Notes under the pieces: generated by a model | The model's input: the letters and a program-made list of their open reading frames with translations, nothing else | Databases searched by the model: none | What the model was told of the DNA's origin: nothing | Program-made: the position numbers and the translations under genes | From: Bacteroides faecium | GTDB lineage: Bacteria > Bacteroidota > Bacteroidia > Bacteroidales > Bacteroidaceae | Direction of reading: 5' to 3' | DNA length: 64,000 nucleotides | NCBI RefSeq assembly: GCF_012113595.1 | Contig: NZ_CP050831.1 | Span: forward strand, 248,001-312,000 | Shown here: one piece after another, positions 34,605 through 43,008 of the stretch | Layout of the letters: each line of letters opens with the position of its first letter | How positions within the stretch are numbered: position 1 is the stretch's first letter

Positions 34605-35186
34605 ATGCAGAAGATATCAGAGATAGTGGCAACCAAAGGCGGAGTAGTGACGATGAATGAGATTACCGACCGCGCCGAGTACAAGCGGATATTGCGTGCC
34701 GTAGAACGTGGCGAACTTGTCAGATTACGACAAGGTGTCTATGCTGTGCCGATAGCCATGCTTAATACGATAATTGATGTTGAGCGCATTGTGCCACAAG
34801 GTGTGCTATGTCTTTATAGCGCATGGACTCATTACCAGTTGACAACTACCGTGCCGCCATCGTTTTGCATAGCAATCGAGGCCAAACGAAAAGTGGTGTT
34901 GCCTACAATATTGCCGGTAAGCCTGTATTATTGGAAAGCCGAGAACCTTAAATTTGGGATCGTTAATGTGGAAATGTCCAACTACCAAGTGCGTATGACT
35001 GACCTTGAACGTAGCGTATGTGATGCGGTAAAATACCGGAACAAAATTGGTTCAGACTTGTGCGCTGAAATCATCAGAACTTATCTCCGAAAGAAAGAAC
35101 GTAATCTCAGTCGTCTTATCGACTATGCAAAACGTCTTCGAGTAGCTAAAGTATTGAATAATTATCTTGAAATTGCAATGGAATGA
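34605..35186 (+). CDS. AbiEi-type antitoxin (type IV toxin-antitoxin)
   Basis: About 193 residues. The N-terminal winged helix (MQKISEIVATKGGVVTMNEITDRAEYKRILRAVERGELVRLRQGVYAVP) is the AbiEi antitoxin DNA-binding domain. The rest is the antitoxin C-terminal domain with YSAWTHYQLTTTVP and MTDLERSVCDAVKYRNKIG. In type IV systems the antitoxin does not bind the toxin but counters its effect and represses the operon. The longer frame from 34566 overlaps the -7 box, so I start at 34605. It overlaps the toxin gene by 4 bp (ATGA). Confidence 0.88.
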   Translation: MQKISEIVATKGGVVTMNEITDRAEYKRILRAVERGELVRLRQGVYAVPIAMLNTIIDVERIVPQGVLCLYSAWTHYQLTTTVPPSFCIAIEAKRKVVLPTILPVSLYYWKAENLKFGIVNVEMSNYQVRMTDLERSVCDAVKYRNKIGSDLCAEIIRTYLRKKERNLSRLIDYAKRLRVAKVLNNYLEIAME

Positions 35187-36070
35187 AAAAATCGGCAAAG
35201 AATCATGCAAAATCGGTTAAATCGAGGCTACTCAATCTGATGAACGAAACCCGTTACCAATATATGTATCTGCTCGCGCGGTATTTTAACGAGCGATTAC
35301 TTTACAGAGTATCAGTGAGTCGTTATAAAGACAATTTTTTGTTAAAGGGCGGTTCACTGCTCTATGCTATGGATGGTCTGGATACACGTCCAACCATTGA
35401 CATTGACTTTATGGCAATGCAAATTAGTCGTGACCGTCAACATCTTGAATCTGTATTTTGTGAAATTCTAAGTACAGAGTGCGATGAAGATGGTGTAACT
35501 TTTGATATCGAGAGCCTAACTTCCGAACCAATTACGATAGAAAAGCAATATCCTGGCACACGTTTTTACGTGAGAGCGCACATGGACACTATTGTACATA
35601 ACATGACAATGGATATTGGCTTCGGTGACGTAGTCACACCATCTCCTGCATCCATAGATTTTCCATTGCTTCTGCCAACACTGCCGTCAATCAATATTCA
35701 GGCATATTCCATCGAAACGGTCATTGCCGAGAAGTTTCACACGATGATTGACCGAGATGTAACAAACAGTCGCATGAAGGATTTCTTTGATTGCTATCAG
35801 ATTATGACGACACGCGAAATTGATGAGTCGGTGTTGTATGATGCCATAAAAGCGACTTTTGACAACCGCGAGTTGCAACCAAACCCAGATTTAAAGCTAT
35901 TTACTGAAGATTTTGTGACAGACAAAGCAAGGCTAAGCCGTTGGACGACATTCCTGAAGAAAATTCAATGGGAAAAACAAACGCCATTTACCACAGTAAT
36001 GGATGTAATTAAAGAACGTCTGGAAAAAATGTTCATAAAATATTGGAGAGAAAAAGGATTTAAATCATAA
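35183..36070 (+). CDS. AbiEii-type nucleotidyltransferase toxin
   Basis: 295 residues with the DUF1814/AbiEii nucleotidyltransferase motifs. These are LLKGGSLLYAMDG (GGS at 56-58), TIDIDF with the metal-binding Asp73 and Asp75, and MDIGFGDVV. The KD-type motif IAEKFHTMIDRDVTNSRMKDFFDCY is also present. Related toxins (AbiEii, MenT) use NTPs to modify targets such as tRNA acceptor ends and stop growth, which aborts phage infection. It overlaps the antitoxin gene by 4 bp and is followed after 6 bp by a metallophosphoesterase gene in the same operon. Confidence 0.9.
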   Translation: MKKSAKNHAKSVKSRLLNLMNETRYQYMYLLARYFNERLLYRVSVSRYKDNFLLKGGSLLYAMDGLDTRPTIDIDFMAMQISRDRQHLESVFCEILSTECDEDGVTFDIESLTSEPITIEKQYPGTRFYVRAHMDTIVHNMTMDIGFGDVVTPSPASIDFPLLLPTLPSINIQAYSIETVIAEKFHTMIDRDVTNSRMKDFFDCYQIMTTREIDESVLYDAIKATFDNRELQPNPDLKLFTEDFVTDKARLSRWTTFLKKIQWEKQTPFTTVMDVIKERLEKMFIKYWREKGFKS

Positions 36071-36076
36071 GCCAGT

Positions 36077-36856
36077 ATGATAACTGAATACACATTTCTT
36101 GAAGCTCAAAGCATTGTGGTGTCGGGTGACATTCACGGTGACTTTAATATGCTTATTCACAAATGCTGTGTAAGATACGGCATGACCGATACACTCATTA
36201 TTGTGGCCGGTGACTGCGGATTCGGTTTTAATCATCCGGACTTTTACGAGAATACGTACACAAAGAACAGAGAAAGGCTTGCAAAATCCAATAACTGGAT
36301 TGTTCTGGTTCGTGGGAATCATGACAACCCCGCATATTTTGCCTTCAAACAGATAACACATAACCGTTTCATGACCGTTCCGGATTACTCCATTATACGA
36401 GCATGCGGTCACACAATATTGTGTGTAGGGGGAGCAATATCTATTGACAGATCCTATCGGATGAGCAACCCGAACTACCAACATATAACATCAAATCCAT
36501 TTGCACGCAATCTGTATTGGGCTGACGAAAAGCCGTTTTATAATAACATTCTTCTTAATGAAATAACGAAAAGATACTCTGTTGATACTGTAATCACCCA
36601 TACGGCACCAATATTTTGTGAGCCAATCAACAAAATCGGGTTGGAGAAATGGTCAGAAAATGACGAAACTCTATTTGTTGACATTGCAGAAGAACGTGCG
36701 ACAATGGATAAACTTCACACTTATCTATTTACCAACGGACACAACGTGACAAATTGGTTTTACGGACATTTTCATCGCAGCTGGCATGATACATTCGAGA
36801 ACTGTCGGTTCAGAATGCTTGACATCATGGAATTGGCAGAGTTGACGCCCATGTGA
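36077..36856 (+). CDS. Calcineurin-like metallophosphoesterase, third gene of the AbiE operon
   Basis: 259 residues with the full metallophosphoesterase set: SGDIHGD (16-22), AGDCG (44-48), RGNHD (79-83), then THTAP and GHFHRS. No signal peptide, so it is cytoplasmic. Substrate unknown. It sits 6 bp behind the AbiEii toxin and inside the flanking direct repeats, so it belongs to the module. It might remove the nucleotides or phosphates added by the toxin, or cleave an alarmone; both are inference. Alternatively it is an unrelated passenger. Confidence 0.9.
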   Translation: MITEYTFLEAQSIVVSGDIHGDFNMLIHKCCVRYGMTDTLIIVAGDCGFGFNHPDFYENTYTKNRERLAKSNNWIVLVRGNHDNPAYFAFKQITHNRFMTVPDYSIIRACGHTILCVGGAISIDRSYRMSNPNYQHITSNPFARNLYWADEKPFYNNILLNEITKRYSVDTVITHTAPIFCEPINKIGLEKWSENDETLFVDIAEERATMDKLHTYLFTNGHNVTNWFYGHFHRSWHDTFENCRFRMLDIMELAELTPM

Positions 36857-36862
36857 TAATTA

Positions 36863-36902
36863 AAAGACGTTATAATGTTTGGTTTCTACAAAGTTTCATT
36901 TT
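36863..36902 (+). repeat. Right 40-bp direct repeat bounding the AbiE island
   Basis: Second copy of the repeat at 34359-34398, beginning 6 bp after the metallophosphoesterase stop. Its last 7 bp overlap the 3' end of the convergent ankyrin gene. Confidence 0.85.
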
Positions 36903-37981
36903 TCCTTTTCAATTTCTACATCCGTATTGTTAATTGCTTCGTCACGCAATGCAGAACTATTGAGATAATACTTGCCATCCTTGCGAAACAACCTTCCGAG
37001 ATACGGTTCACGACTGTTTGTACTCGACCCATCCAACGTATAATAATAGTAGAGTTCGATTGTATCCTGCCTTGCATTCTCCACAGTACATAAGTCCTGA
37101 AAATAGAGTTGATAGCCTGCTCCTTGAAAAATACAAGTATCTGGACGAATAGTTATCGTAAAAGCATGTTGATTCCGCCAGTCCTCTCCCTCAGCATCGC
37201 TTGTATATCCATATTCACCAAACCAACTTTCATCCACTTCCAAACGGTAGTTATCCAACATATATTGATTGATGAAACCAAGAAGCTCACCGTGACATTC
37301 GTTTTCTGCAAGTTCCAAAGCAGATACTTCTCCCAAAGAGAGACGGCAGCCTTTCCCTATAAGATATTCCGCAATTTCGAGATTGCAGCTTTTAATAGCG
37401 ACAAAAAGCGGATAGACATTGGGGACATTCACCCAACTACTATCCTTTTCCGCCAATCCGTTGATATATGCGCCATGGTCTATCAACAGTTCAGAGATAT
37501 TGTTACATTCCATATCACTACAACTCAATAGAAGGGCCGTTGTTCCGTTCTCATCATACCTTTCATTCGGGTCTGCACCTTTCTCCAATAGCAATTCTAC
37601 AATAGAATCGGATTTACAATCGATGGCAAGATAAAGTGCATCCCTAAGAAAATAAAGCGTTTCATATGCTTTGCCAAGATCGGCTTTCGCATCAATCAAT
37701 TTCCCGGTAAACTCATAATTATTGTTTTTGATAGCATACCCAAGAAGGGTATAAGCCAAATCTTCACCTTCCATCGGCATCAACGAATCAATGTCAGGAA
37801 TATATTTCACCAGACTATCAAATGTTTTGGTATCATTGTCACGGACAGCCTTCTTCATCAATTCGTAGATATCCGTTTGCCCGGTGGCAACTTTGCCCGT
37901 GTTATTTTTACAAGCTGTAAAAAACAAACAATAAAAGAACAACAGGACAATCATTGGGGATACAAGTGTCTTTGTTTTCAT
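36896..37981 (-). CDS. Ankyrin-repeat lipoprotein
   Basis: 361 residues. It has a lipoprotein signal peptide with lipobox LFFTAC (Cys about 24). Ankyrin repeats follow between about residues 70 and 240 (ALYLAIDCKSDSIVELLLEKGADPNERYDENGTTALLLSCSD; NISELLIDHGAYING; PLFVAIKSCNLEIAEYLIGKG). The C-terminal 120 residues form a beta-rich domain I do not recognise. It is exposed on an outer or inner membrane face and probably binds proteins. Monocistronic by context. Confidence 0.85.
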   Translation of the reverse strand: MKTKTLVSPMIVLLFFYCLFFTACKNNTGKVATGQTDIYELMKKAVRDNDTKTFDSLVKYIPDIDSLMPMEGEDLAYTLLGYAIKNNNYEFTGKLIDAKADLGKAYETLYFLRDALYLAIDCKSDSIVELLLEKGADPNERYDENGTTALLLSCSDMECNNISELLIDHGAYINGLAEKDSSWVNVPNVYPLFVAIKSCNLEIAEYLIGKGCRLSLGEVSALELAENECHGELLGFINQYMLDNYRLEVDESWFGEYGYTSDAEGEDWRNQHAFTITIRPDTCIFQGAGYQLYFQDLCTVENARQDTIELYYYYTLDGSSTNSREPYLGRLFRKDGKYYLNSSALRDEAINNTDVEIEKEK

Positions 37982-38063
37982 CGTGTTTCATTTATAAGGC
38001 ACCAAAGTTACTACTTTTCCTGCACATATAACTTAATACCACTTACATAAATAAAAATAGAAC

Positions 38064-38102
38064 AGGCTTACACCATTTCTTAAAGAAAAACGGTGTAAGC
38101 CT
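38064..38102 (-). terminator. Terminator at the end of the SusCD-type operon
   Basis: AGGCTTACACC and GGTGTAAGCCT arms; the minus strand continues with GTTCTATTTTTATTT. It closes the operon ending with the BACON/LRR gene. Confidence 0.8.
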
Positions 38103-38128
38103 ATTCCAGTATAAGACAATGCTATTTT

Positions 38129-39667
38129 TTACTTAGGACAATCGACCAAATTATAATCGGTCTTTGCGTCACCATATACAGCACGTTGCGGATTAATATA
38201 CAGTGATAGCTTCCAACCACCGAAGCGAGTAGGAACACAAGTGTTCGGGTCGAAATTATTATACTTCATCTTCAAGGTTGACAATTTGGGTAATAAAGAG
38301 AATACAGGTGGAAATTCTCCCGTGAAACGATTAAATTCCATTTCTATCCAAGTCAACTTTTGCAGATTCGGAATATCCGGGAACTCTCCGCTAAACTGAT
38401 TAGAGGTGATATAAAGATGCGTCAAGTTTGTCAGACGGTTGATGCTGGCAGGAAGCGGCCCTGAAAGTTTATTCCGTTGCAACTTGATTTTGATGATTTC
38501 AGTCAGCCAACCGATTTCATTAGGCAGACTTCCTTCCATATTATAATCCAACAAACTCAAATCCACCACACGAAGTTCACCGTCAATCGTATCAAAAAAG
38601 ACTCCCGGCCAATTCGAATCAGACAATGGCAGTTCCGGTTTCCAGGTATATTTCCAGTTTTCTCCTTTGGTAGCCTGATAAATAGCAACTAATGCCAAGC
38701 TGTCTTTCAGTCGTCCATCAGGAATATTCTTCTGCTCTATGGTCAGTACATCTGTTTTATCGGTTTGTACAAGTGACCTTACAGTCAATTGAGCCGTGCG
38801 TTCCGTACCAGTGGCAGATACTTTCACAAATACATTCGCATTACCCTCATATTCTGTTTTTTCCAGCTCAACCCATCCCGGCGCGTCTTCAATCTTCCAC
38901 TTTCCGTCTCCGTTGACAGAGAATATGAATTGTGATTCCGCACCATCAAGCATGATTTTTTTATTTGTAGGCGATATTATCTCCAACTTCAACGGACGAG
39001 CGGATTGTGTAAGCAGAATACTGTCTTTCAGTGTCGGGAACTCAACTGACTGGACATAGATATACATCGAACGGGGAACAACTGTTTCATTCTCAGTCAC
39101 AATCAACGAACCGCTTCCCGATGTTTCACCTTTCTTCGTCATTACCGTACTCCATCCGTCTGCTACCTTGGTAAATGCACGCCAAGCGGTAGGACTGTTC
39201 ACTTCAAACTTTACTTCGGCAAAAGATTCACCGGACAAAGGTGCTTTCAGGTCATCCGATTCAATCTTTATTTTATATCCATCAGGGATAAAGCTGACAG
39301 CACACTGCTGCCTGACAGTCAATGTATCCGCTCTCTCCTCACCAATCGTATTGCGGACTACAATCTGACCAATACGTGTATCTCCCTTATTCTCAGAGAT
39401 GGAAAAATAAATCGTATCATTATATTCTCCGGTGACCGTATTACACGTCAGCCATTCGGACAGGCTCTCCGCTTTCCAACGCGCGTTGGAACGGAGCAGT
39501 CCATAACCGGTTTGAGCTTCCGGAGTAAAGTTACCCTCATTTTCAGCATCGGCACTTATCTCTACCAAAGGGAAGTCTGCTCCAAAAAGATATTCACTTT
39601 GTTCATGGCACGCCACCAATAGAATAGCGAAAGCCACTGATGCTAATCTTAGAATTTTATATCTCAT
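38129..39667 (-). CDS. Lipoprotein with BACON domains and leucine-rich repeats
   Basis: 512 residues. Lipobox AILLVAC near residue 20 indicates surface anchoring. Three BACON-like beta-sandwich domains follow. They show the hallmark TAWRAF/W..V.........G......V..N...E.R...L.V segments, as in WLTCNTVTGEYNDTIYFSISENKGDTRIGQIVV. Residues about 330-490 are plant-type leucine-rich repeats (LRVVDLSLLDYNMEGSLPNEIGWL; LTHLYITSNQFSGEFPDIPNL). BACON modules bind mucin or proteins, and LRRs bind proteins, so this is a surface recognition protein. Last gene of the SusCD locus, 13 bp after its neighbour. Confidence 0.85.
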   Translation of the reverse strand: MRYKILRLASVAFAILLVACHEQSEYLFGADFPLVEISADAENEGNFTPEAQTGYGLLRSNARWKAESLSEWLTCNTVTGEYNDTIYFSISENKGDTRIGQIVVRNTIGEERADTLTVRQQCAVSFIPDGYKIKIESDDLKAPLSGESFAEVKFEVNSPTAWRAFTKVADGWSTVMTKKGETSGSGSLIVTENETVVPRSMYIYVQSVEFPTLKDSILLTQSARPLKLEIISPTNKKIMLDGAESQFIFSVNGDGKWKIEDAPGWVELEKTEYEGNANVFVKVSATGTERTAQLTVRSLVQTDKTDVLTIEQKNIPDGRLKDSLALVAIYQATKGENWKYTWKPELPLSDSNWPGVFFDTIDGELRVVDLSLLDYNMEGSLPNEIGWLTEIIKIKLQRNKLSGPLPASINRLTNLTHLYITSNQFSGEFPDIPNLQKLTWIEMEFNRFTGEFPPVFSLLPKLSTLKMKYNNFDPNTCVPTRFGGWKLSLYINPQRAVYGDAKTDYNLVDCPK

Positions 39668-39680
39668 ATTTCTGAATTCG

Positions 39681-40550
39681 TTAATGGTTTACTTTCTCAA
39701 GAATTATATTTTTCAAGGCATAATAAAGACCCATTTCGTCATTATCATCAATGAACGCACCTGCAAATCCATCGACTTTAAAGACTAGTCGGTCACCAGA
39801 CTTTTCTATTTTTATAGGGTCAGTGATTGGATCTCCTTCACTCGTCAGGCCAATGGTAAATCCTTCGCCAGCTCCATAATCTCCAATTTTCTGCTGACTG
39901 GGTATTGATATATTCCCGTCATTACCAACAACAAAATACAAATCACCTGCCAGTGTTAAAGGCAACACATTATCTCCGGCAACCAAGACCATATTCTTCA
40001 TGTAATACCTATTGCTGTCATCCAAGTCCTGTACTATTTCCACCCCACCCGGAAGAGATGAGAATTGGCTGTCATCAAAAAAACTTTGGACTGTAAGTGT
40101 GTAATGCCCTGCCATGGTAACCTTCTCTACATCATCACTAATGATATAAACTTTTATACTGGAAATTTCGGATTTCACTTCCGGATTGTCAGCTTTAAGA
40201 CTTATCGTAAAGGTCTTGATGTCATTCGTCACCTCTTCGTTGTCAATTATTTTGACTTCCAATGTAGTCTGTCCGCATACTTCAAATGCCAGATGAGTAT
40301 CAATCAGTTCATAGTCAACACCCGCTACGGCATCCCCATCGGTTGCCGACACCTGAACCGATACTTGCAATGGCATATCCATATTAGCACCCGACAAGAC
40401 TACGGGAATCTCAAGTATACCGGTATTTTCGCCCACATCAATCTTGCTTTTCTGAAAGCCGACACTGAGCTTTGAATACTCCACCTGTTCCGATTCGCTA
40501 CAGGCAAACAGAAACATCAATATCCACAAATTATATATTATATACTTCAT
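39681..40550 (-). CDS. Lipoprotein with Calx-beta-like domain
   Basis: 289 residues. Signal peptide with lipobox MFLFAC (Cys about 17). The region about 30-140 resembles a Calx-beta motif (VSVQVSATDGDAVAGVDYELI...LEVKIIDNEEVTNDIKTFTISLKA), a calcium-binding beta-sandwich often found in adhesins. The C-terminal 140 residues are beta-rich and of no family I know. Member of the SusCD operon; probably a surface ligand-binding lipoprotein. Confidence 0.75.
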   Translation of the reverse strand: MKYIIYNLWILMFLFACSESEQVEYSKLSVGFQKSKIDVGENTGILEIPVVLSGANMDMPLQVSVQVSATDGDAVAGVDYELIDTHLAFEVCGQTTLEVKIIDNEEVTNDIKTFTISLKADNPEVKSEISSIKVYIISDDVEKVTMAGHYTLTVQSFFDDSQFSSLPGGVEIVQDLDDSNRYYMKNMVLVAGDNVLPLTLAGDLYFVVGNDGNISIPSQQKIGDYGAGEGFTIGLTSEGDPITDPIKIEKSGDRLVFKVDGFAGAFIDDNDEMGLYYALKNIILEKVNH

Positions 40551-40579
40551 ATTTTATCTTTTTTACTGATGTGCCACAT

Positions 40580-42058
40580 TTATCTATCTACATCTGTCTG
40601 CGTATACGGATAGAGAGTAAAGAAACTTCCCACTACATCTTCCTCGTCAACGACTTTCACGGTTGGATTGTTAGTATCCAGACCTTGCGCATACAATCCC
40701 CATCCCCGCTCGTTCAGCAATCTGTACAGCATAGGTAGAGCTGCTTTCGCTTTGTCTCTGGCATACCCGGCATCATCGGGGTAAGCGTCCAGGAACGCTT
40801 GTTCAACAGAGCCTTTCAATGAAATAATCCACATTCTGTCAGCAGATGTTTCAAATGAAACAGGGATGCGCACAAAGGTAGGATTGTCGCCATACAAGTC
40901 CTTGCTCGAGTAACTTGGATCGGAGTCGGCATAGATGATAGTCAACTCTTCCGCATATTTGAATGGAATCTTACCCATATCCTTATCAATATTTTTAGCG
41001 AAGTAAATCACATTCAGGTGCTGTTCCATCGGTGCATATGGCGGTCGCAAGTCATCGAAGTACTTTTTGAGGTTGCGTCCTATCGGGTCACCGGTAGAGT
41101 GGTAGACTTCAATACCGAGATAAAGTTTATCGAATATGCTGAAAGGAGTCCGCTGCACGGCCGGCACTTTGTCTGTATATACCACGCGGAGTTGCTGATG
41201 GGTAGACTCTGTGACGGCAGTTCCATCCTGACTCACGTCAAATTGCCGTATATTCCCGACGCCTTTTATCTTCAATGGCGAAACGAGTGTAAAGCCCGTC
41301 GGAGTGATATAAAAAGGAAGAATCTGCATTTGGCTGCCCTCAATTTCCGTTGACATATAGAGTACCACTCTCGATTCCGCGTCGATAAGGAACAGGCTTT
41401 CCAATAACTCCCCTTTGTACTCCAAACGTTGATATTTACCTTTACTTTCGTTGTAGTTTATCGCTTTCTTCACGTCGGCTATGCCATTGAGAGTCCAGTC
41501 CGCTTCCGAAGCCGGTTCAAAAACAAAAGTCATTATCTCTTCCGGTTTCTTTCCTACTCCCATATTCGTCTTTCCTTTCATATAGAGATTACCATCCCGA
41601 TAGGCATCAAAAATAAACTGGGTTTCGGGACTGGCGTATTTATCGAAATATCCGTCACCGTCACTATCTACATAAAACTCATTCCAAGCCGAGAACTGCG
41701 AAAAAGACTCGAATACAAGTTCGGGAAACTGCGAGTAATCGACCCGATACGTCACAGGCTCTTCAATACTGACACCACCTATATAATAATAGTCGACCGG
41801 ATCACATTTCATCGTGACCTTGCCATCGGCATCAAAATCCATGAGAATCAGCCAGCGTCCCAATTTGTCACTGGTTCCGAAATAGGTTTTCCAACCGTGA
41901 GGCGCTTCAACCAATATATTTTTGTATTCTGCTTTCACAGCCGCGATTCTTTCTTCGGGAGTCTTGTCGAACACGCTGTCCACCTCGTTGTCCGAACAAG
42001 AGTAACAGCCTGCGGCAAGTAACAAAATACCTATTATATTTTTCATTGTATTCTTCAT
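40580..42058 (-). CDS. DUF4302-type surface lipoprotein
   Basis: 492 residues. Lipobox LLAAGCYSC near the N-terminus, then DKTPEERIAAVKAEYKNILVEAPHGWKTYFGTS, the recognisable start of DUF4302 proteins. These accompany SusC/SusD pairs together with Mx1-type metallopeptidases. The remainder is beta-rich with many aromatic residues. No catalytic motif is visible. Separated by 1 bp from the peptidase gene stop and 29 bp from the next gene. Function unknown beyond locus membership. Confidence 0.8.
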   Translation of the reverse strand: MKNTMKNIIGILLLAAGCYSCSDNEVDSVFDKTPEERIAAVKAEYKNILVEAPHGWKTYFGTSDKLGRWLILMDFDADGKVTMKCDPVDYYYIGGVSIEEPVTYRVDYSQFPELVFESFSQFSAWNEFYVDSDGDGYFDKYASPETQFIFDAYRDGNLYMKGKTNMGVGKKPEEIMTFVFEPASEADWTLNGIADVKKAINYNESKGKYQRLEYKGELLESLFLIDAESRVVLYMSTEIEGSQMQILPFYITPTGFTLVSPLKIKGVGNIRQFDVSQDGTAVTESTHQQLRVVYTDKVPAVQRTPFSIFDKLYLGIEVYHSTGDPIGRNLKKYFDDLRPPYAPMEQHLNVIYFAKNIDKDMGKIPFKYAEELTIIYADSDPSYSSKDLYGDNPTFVRIPVSFETSADRMWIISLKGSVEQAFLDAYPDDAGYARDKAKAALPMLYRLLNERGWGLYAQGLDTNNPTVKVVDEEDVVGSFFTLYPYTQTDVDR

Positions 42059-42059
42059 T

Positions 42060-43007
42060 TTACTTCATGTTTATTTCGTTCAACCTTTGTAAGATGATTT
42101 CTCTCAAGTGAGTAAGGTCTATCGAGAAGTTACTCACGTAATACTCTTTCACCAAAGCCAGTTTCTTGTCGATATTGGCTTTGCCTTCGTCCAGGAAAGT
42201 CCGTTTGGGGTCTGACGCGATATACGTTTCCTCAAATACGGCAGGTTCCGTCAATAAATAAAGCGACACGAACTCTGCAAAATCCTCAAATTCCGAGGAA
42301 GTTCCGTAAGGTGTGAGCATTCCTCTCTGAATCGCCATATTTTGGGCTACGGAATCTATCTCATGGGTGGTAGGAGAACTGATGCCCTTTTCTATCAGTT
42401 CGGCCTGCGCATTTGTATTTATATCTTTCCATGCCTGCCCGGTATAAGTATCCTCGGTGATTTTATTGAAACCGTTAGGCATCTTGTAGGTCTGATGGAT
42501 GATGTGCGAAAATTCATGATGCATGGTATGCAACTGCTGAATCACCCATTCCCTGTTTGTCAGGTCGAAATAATTCAGTTCCGTAAGGGTAATGCGTACT
42601 CCGGCATCGGCATAACCCAGTGTACGTGTGCCGTCGGCATTTCGCAGTTCCGAGCCCACGCACACAATCTCCGGCGGGAAATGCTTGCGGATAAACTCGC
42701 CACTCGCCTTCGATTCAAGAATAAACGGTTCTATCCAGAAACGGCGAATCATTTCTCCTGTCGGGATAAGCACTTTGCGCATAGCCGGCGCGACGATATA
42801 ATTAATATCGACATATTTATCAATCCACTGCCAGCGAACGGTAGAGCCATATTTCTCCTGAAAGTTCTCCTGAAAATAAACATCGATTTCATCTGTCGAT
42901 AATTCTTTCGATTCGGGGACATAGTTCGTACTTTCGTCATCGGAACACGACATAAAACAGCAGAGCGACAAACAACAAATATATAATATACTTCTTTTCA
43001 TATGCAT
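42060..43007 (-). CDS. Putative zinc metallopeptidase lipoprotein (Mx1-like)
   Basis: 315 residues with a signal peptide and lipobox (CFMSC). The zinc-binding HExxH motif is in QLHTMHHEFSHIIHQTYKMP (about residues 164-174). A glutamate further on (EFEDFAEFVSLYL) may be the third ligand. It matches the putative zinc-binding metallopeptidases that ride in SusCD operons with DUF4302 proteins. It would cut peptides or glycoproteins at the cell surface before uptake by the SusCD pair. ATGs at 43007 and 43001 are equally possible starts. Confidence 0.85.
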   Translation of the reverse strand: MHMKRSILYICCLSLCCFMSCSDDESTNYVPESKELSTDEIDVYFQENFQEKYGSTVRWQWIDKYVDINYIVAPAMRKVLIPTGEMIRRFWIEPFILESKASGEFIRKHFPPEIVCVGSELRNADGTRTLGYADAGVRITLTELNYFDLTNREWVIQQLHTMHHEFSHIIHQTYKMPNGFNKITEDTYTGQAWKDINTNAQAELIEKGISSPTTHEIDSVAQNMAIQRGMLTPYGTSSEFEDFAEFVSLYLLTEPAVFEETYIASDPKRTFLDEGKANIDKKLALVKEYYVSNFSIDLTHLREIILQRLNEINMK

Positions 43008-43008
43008 G

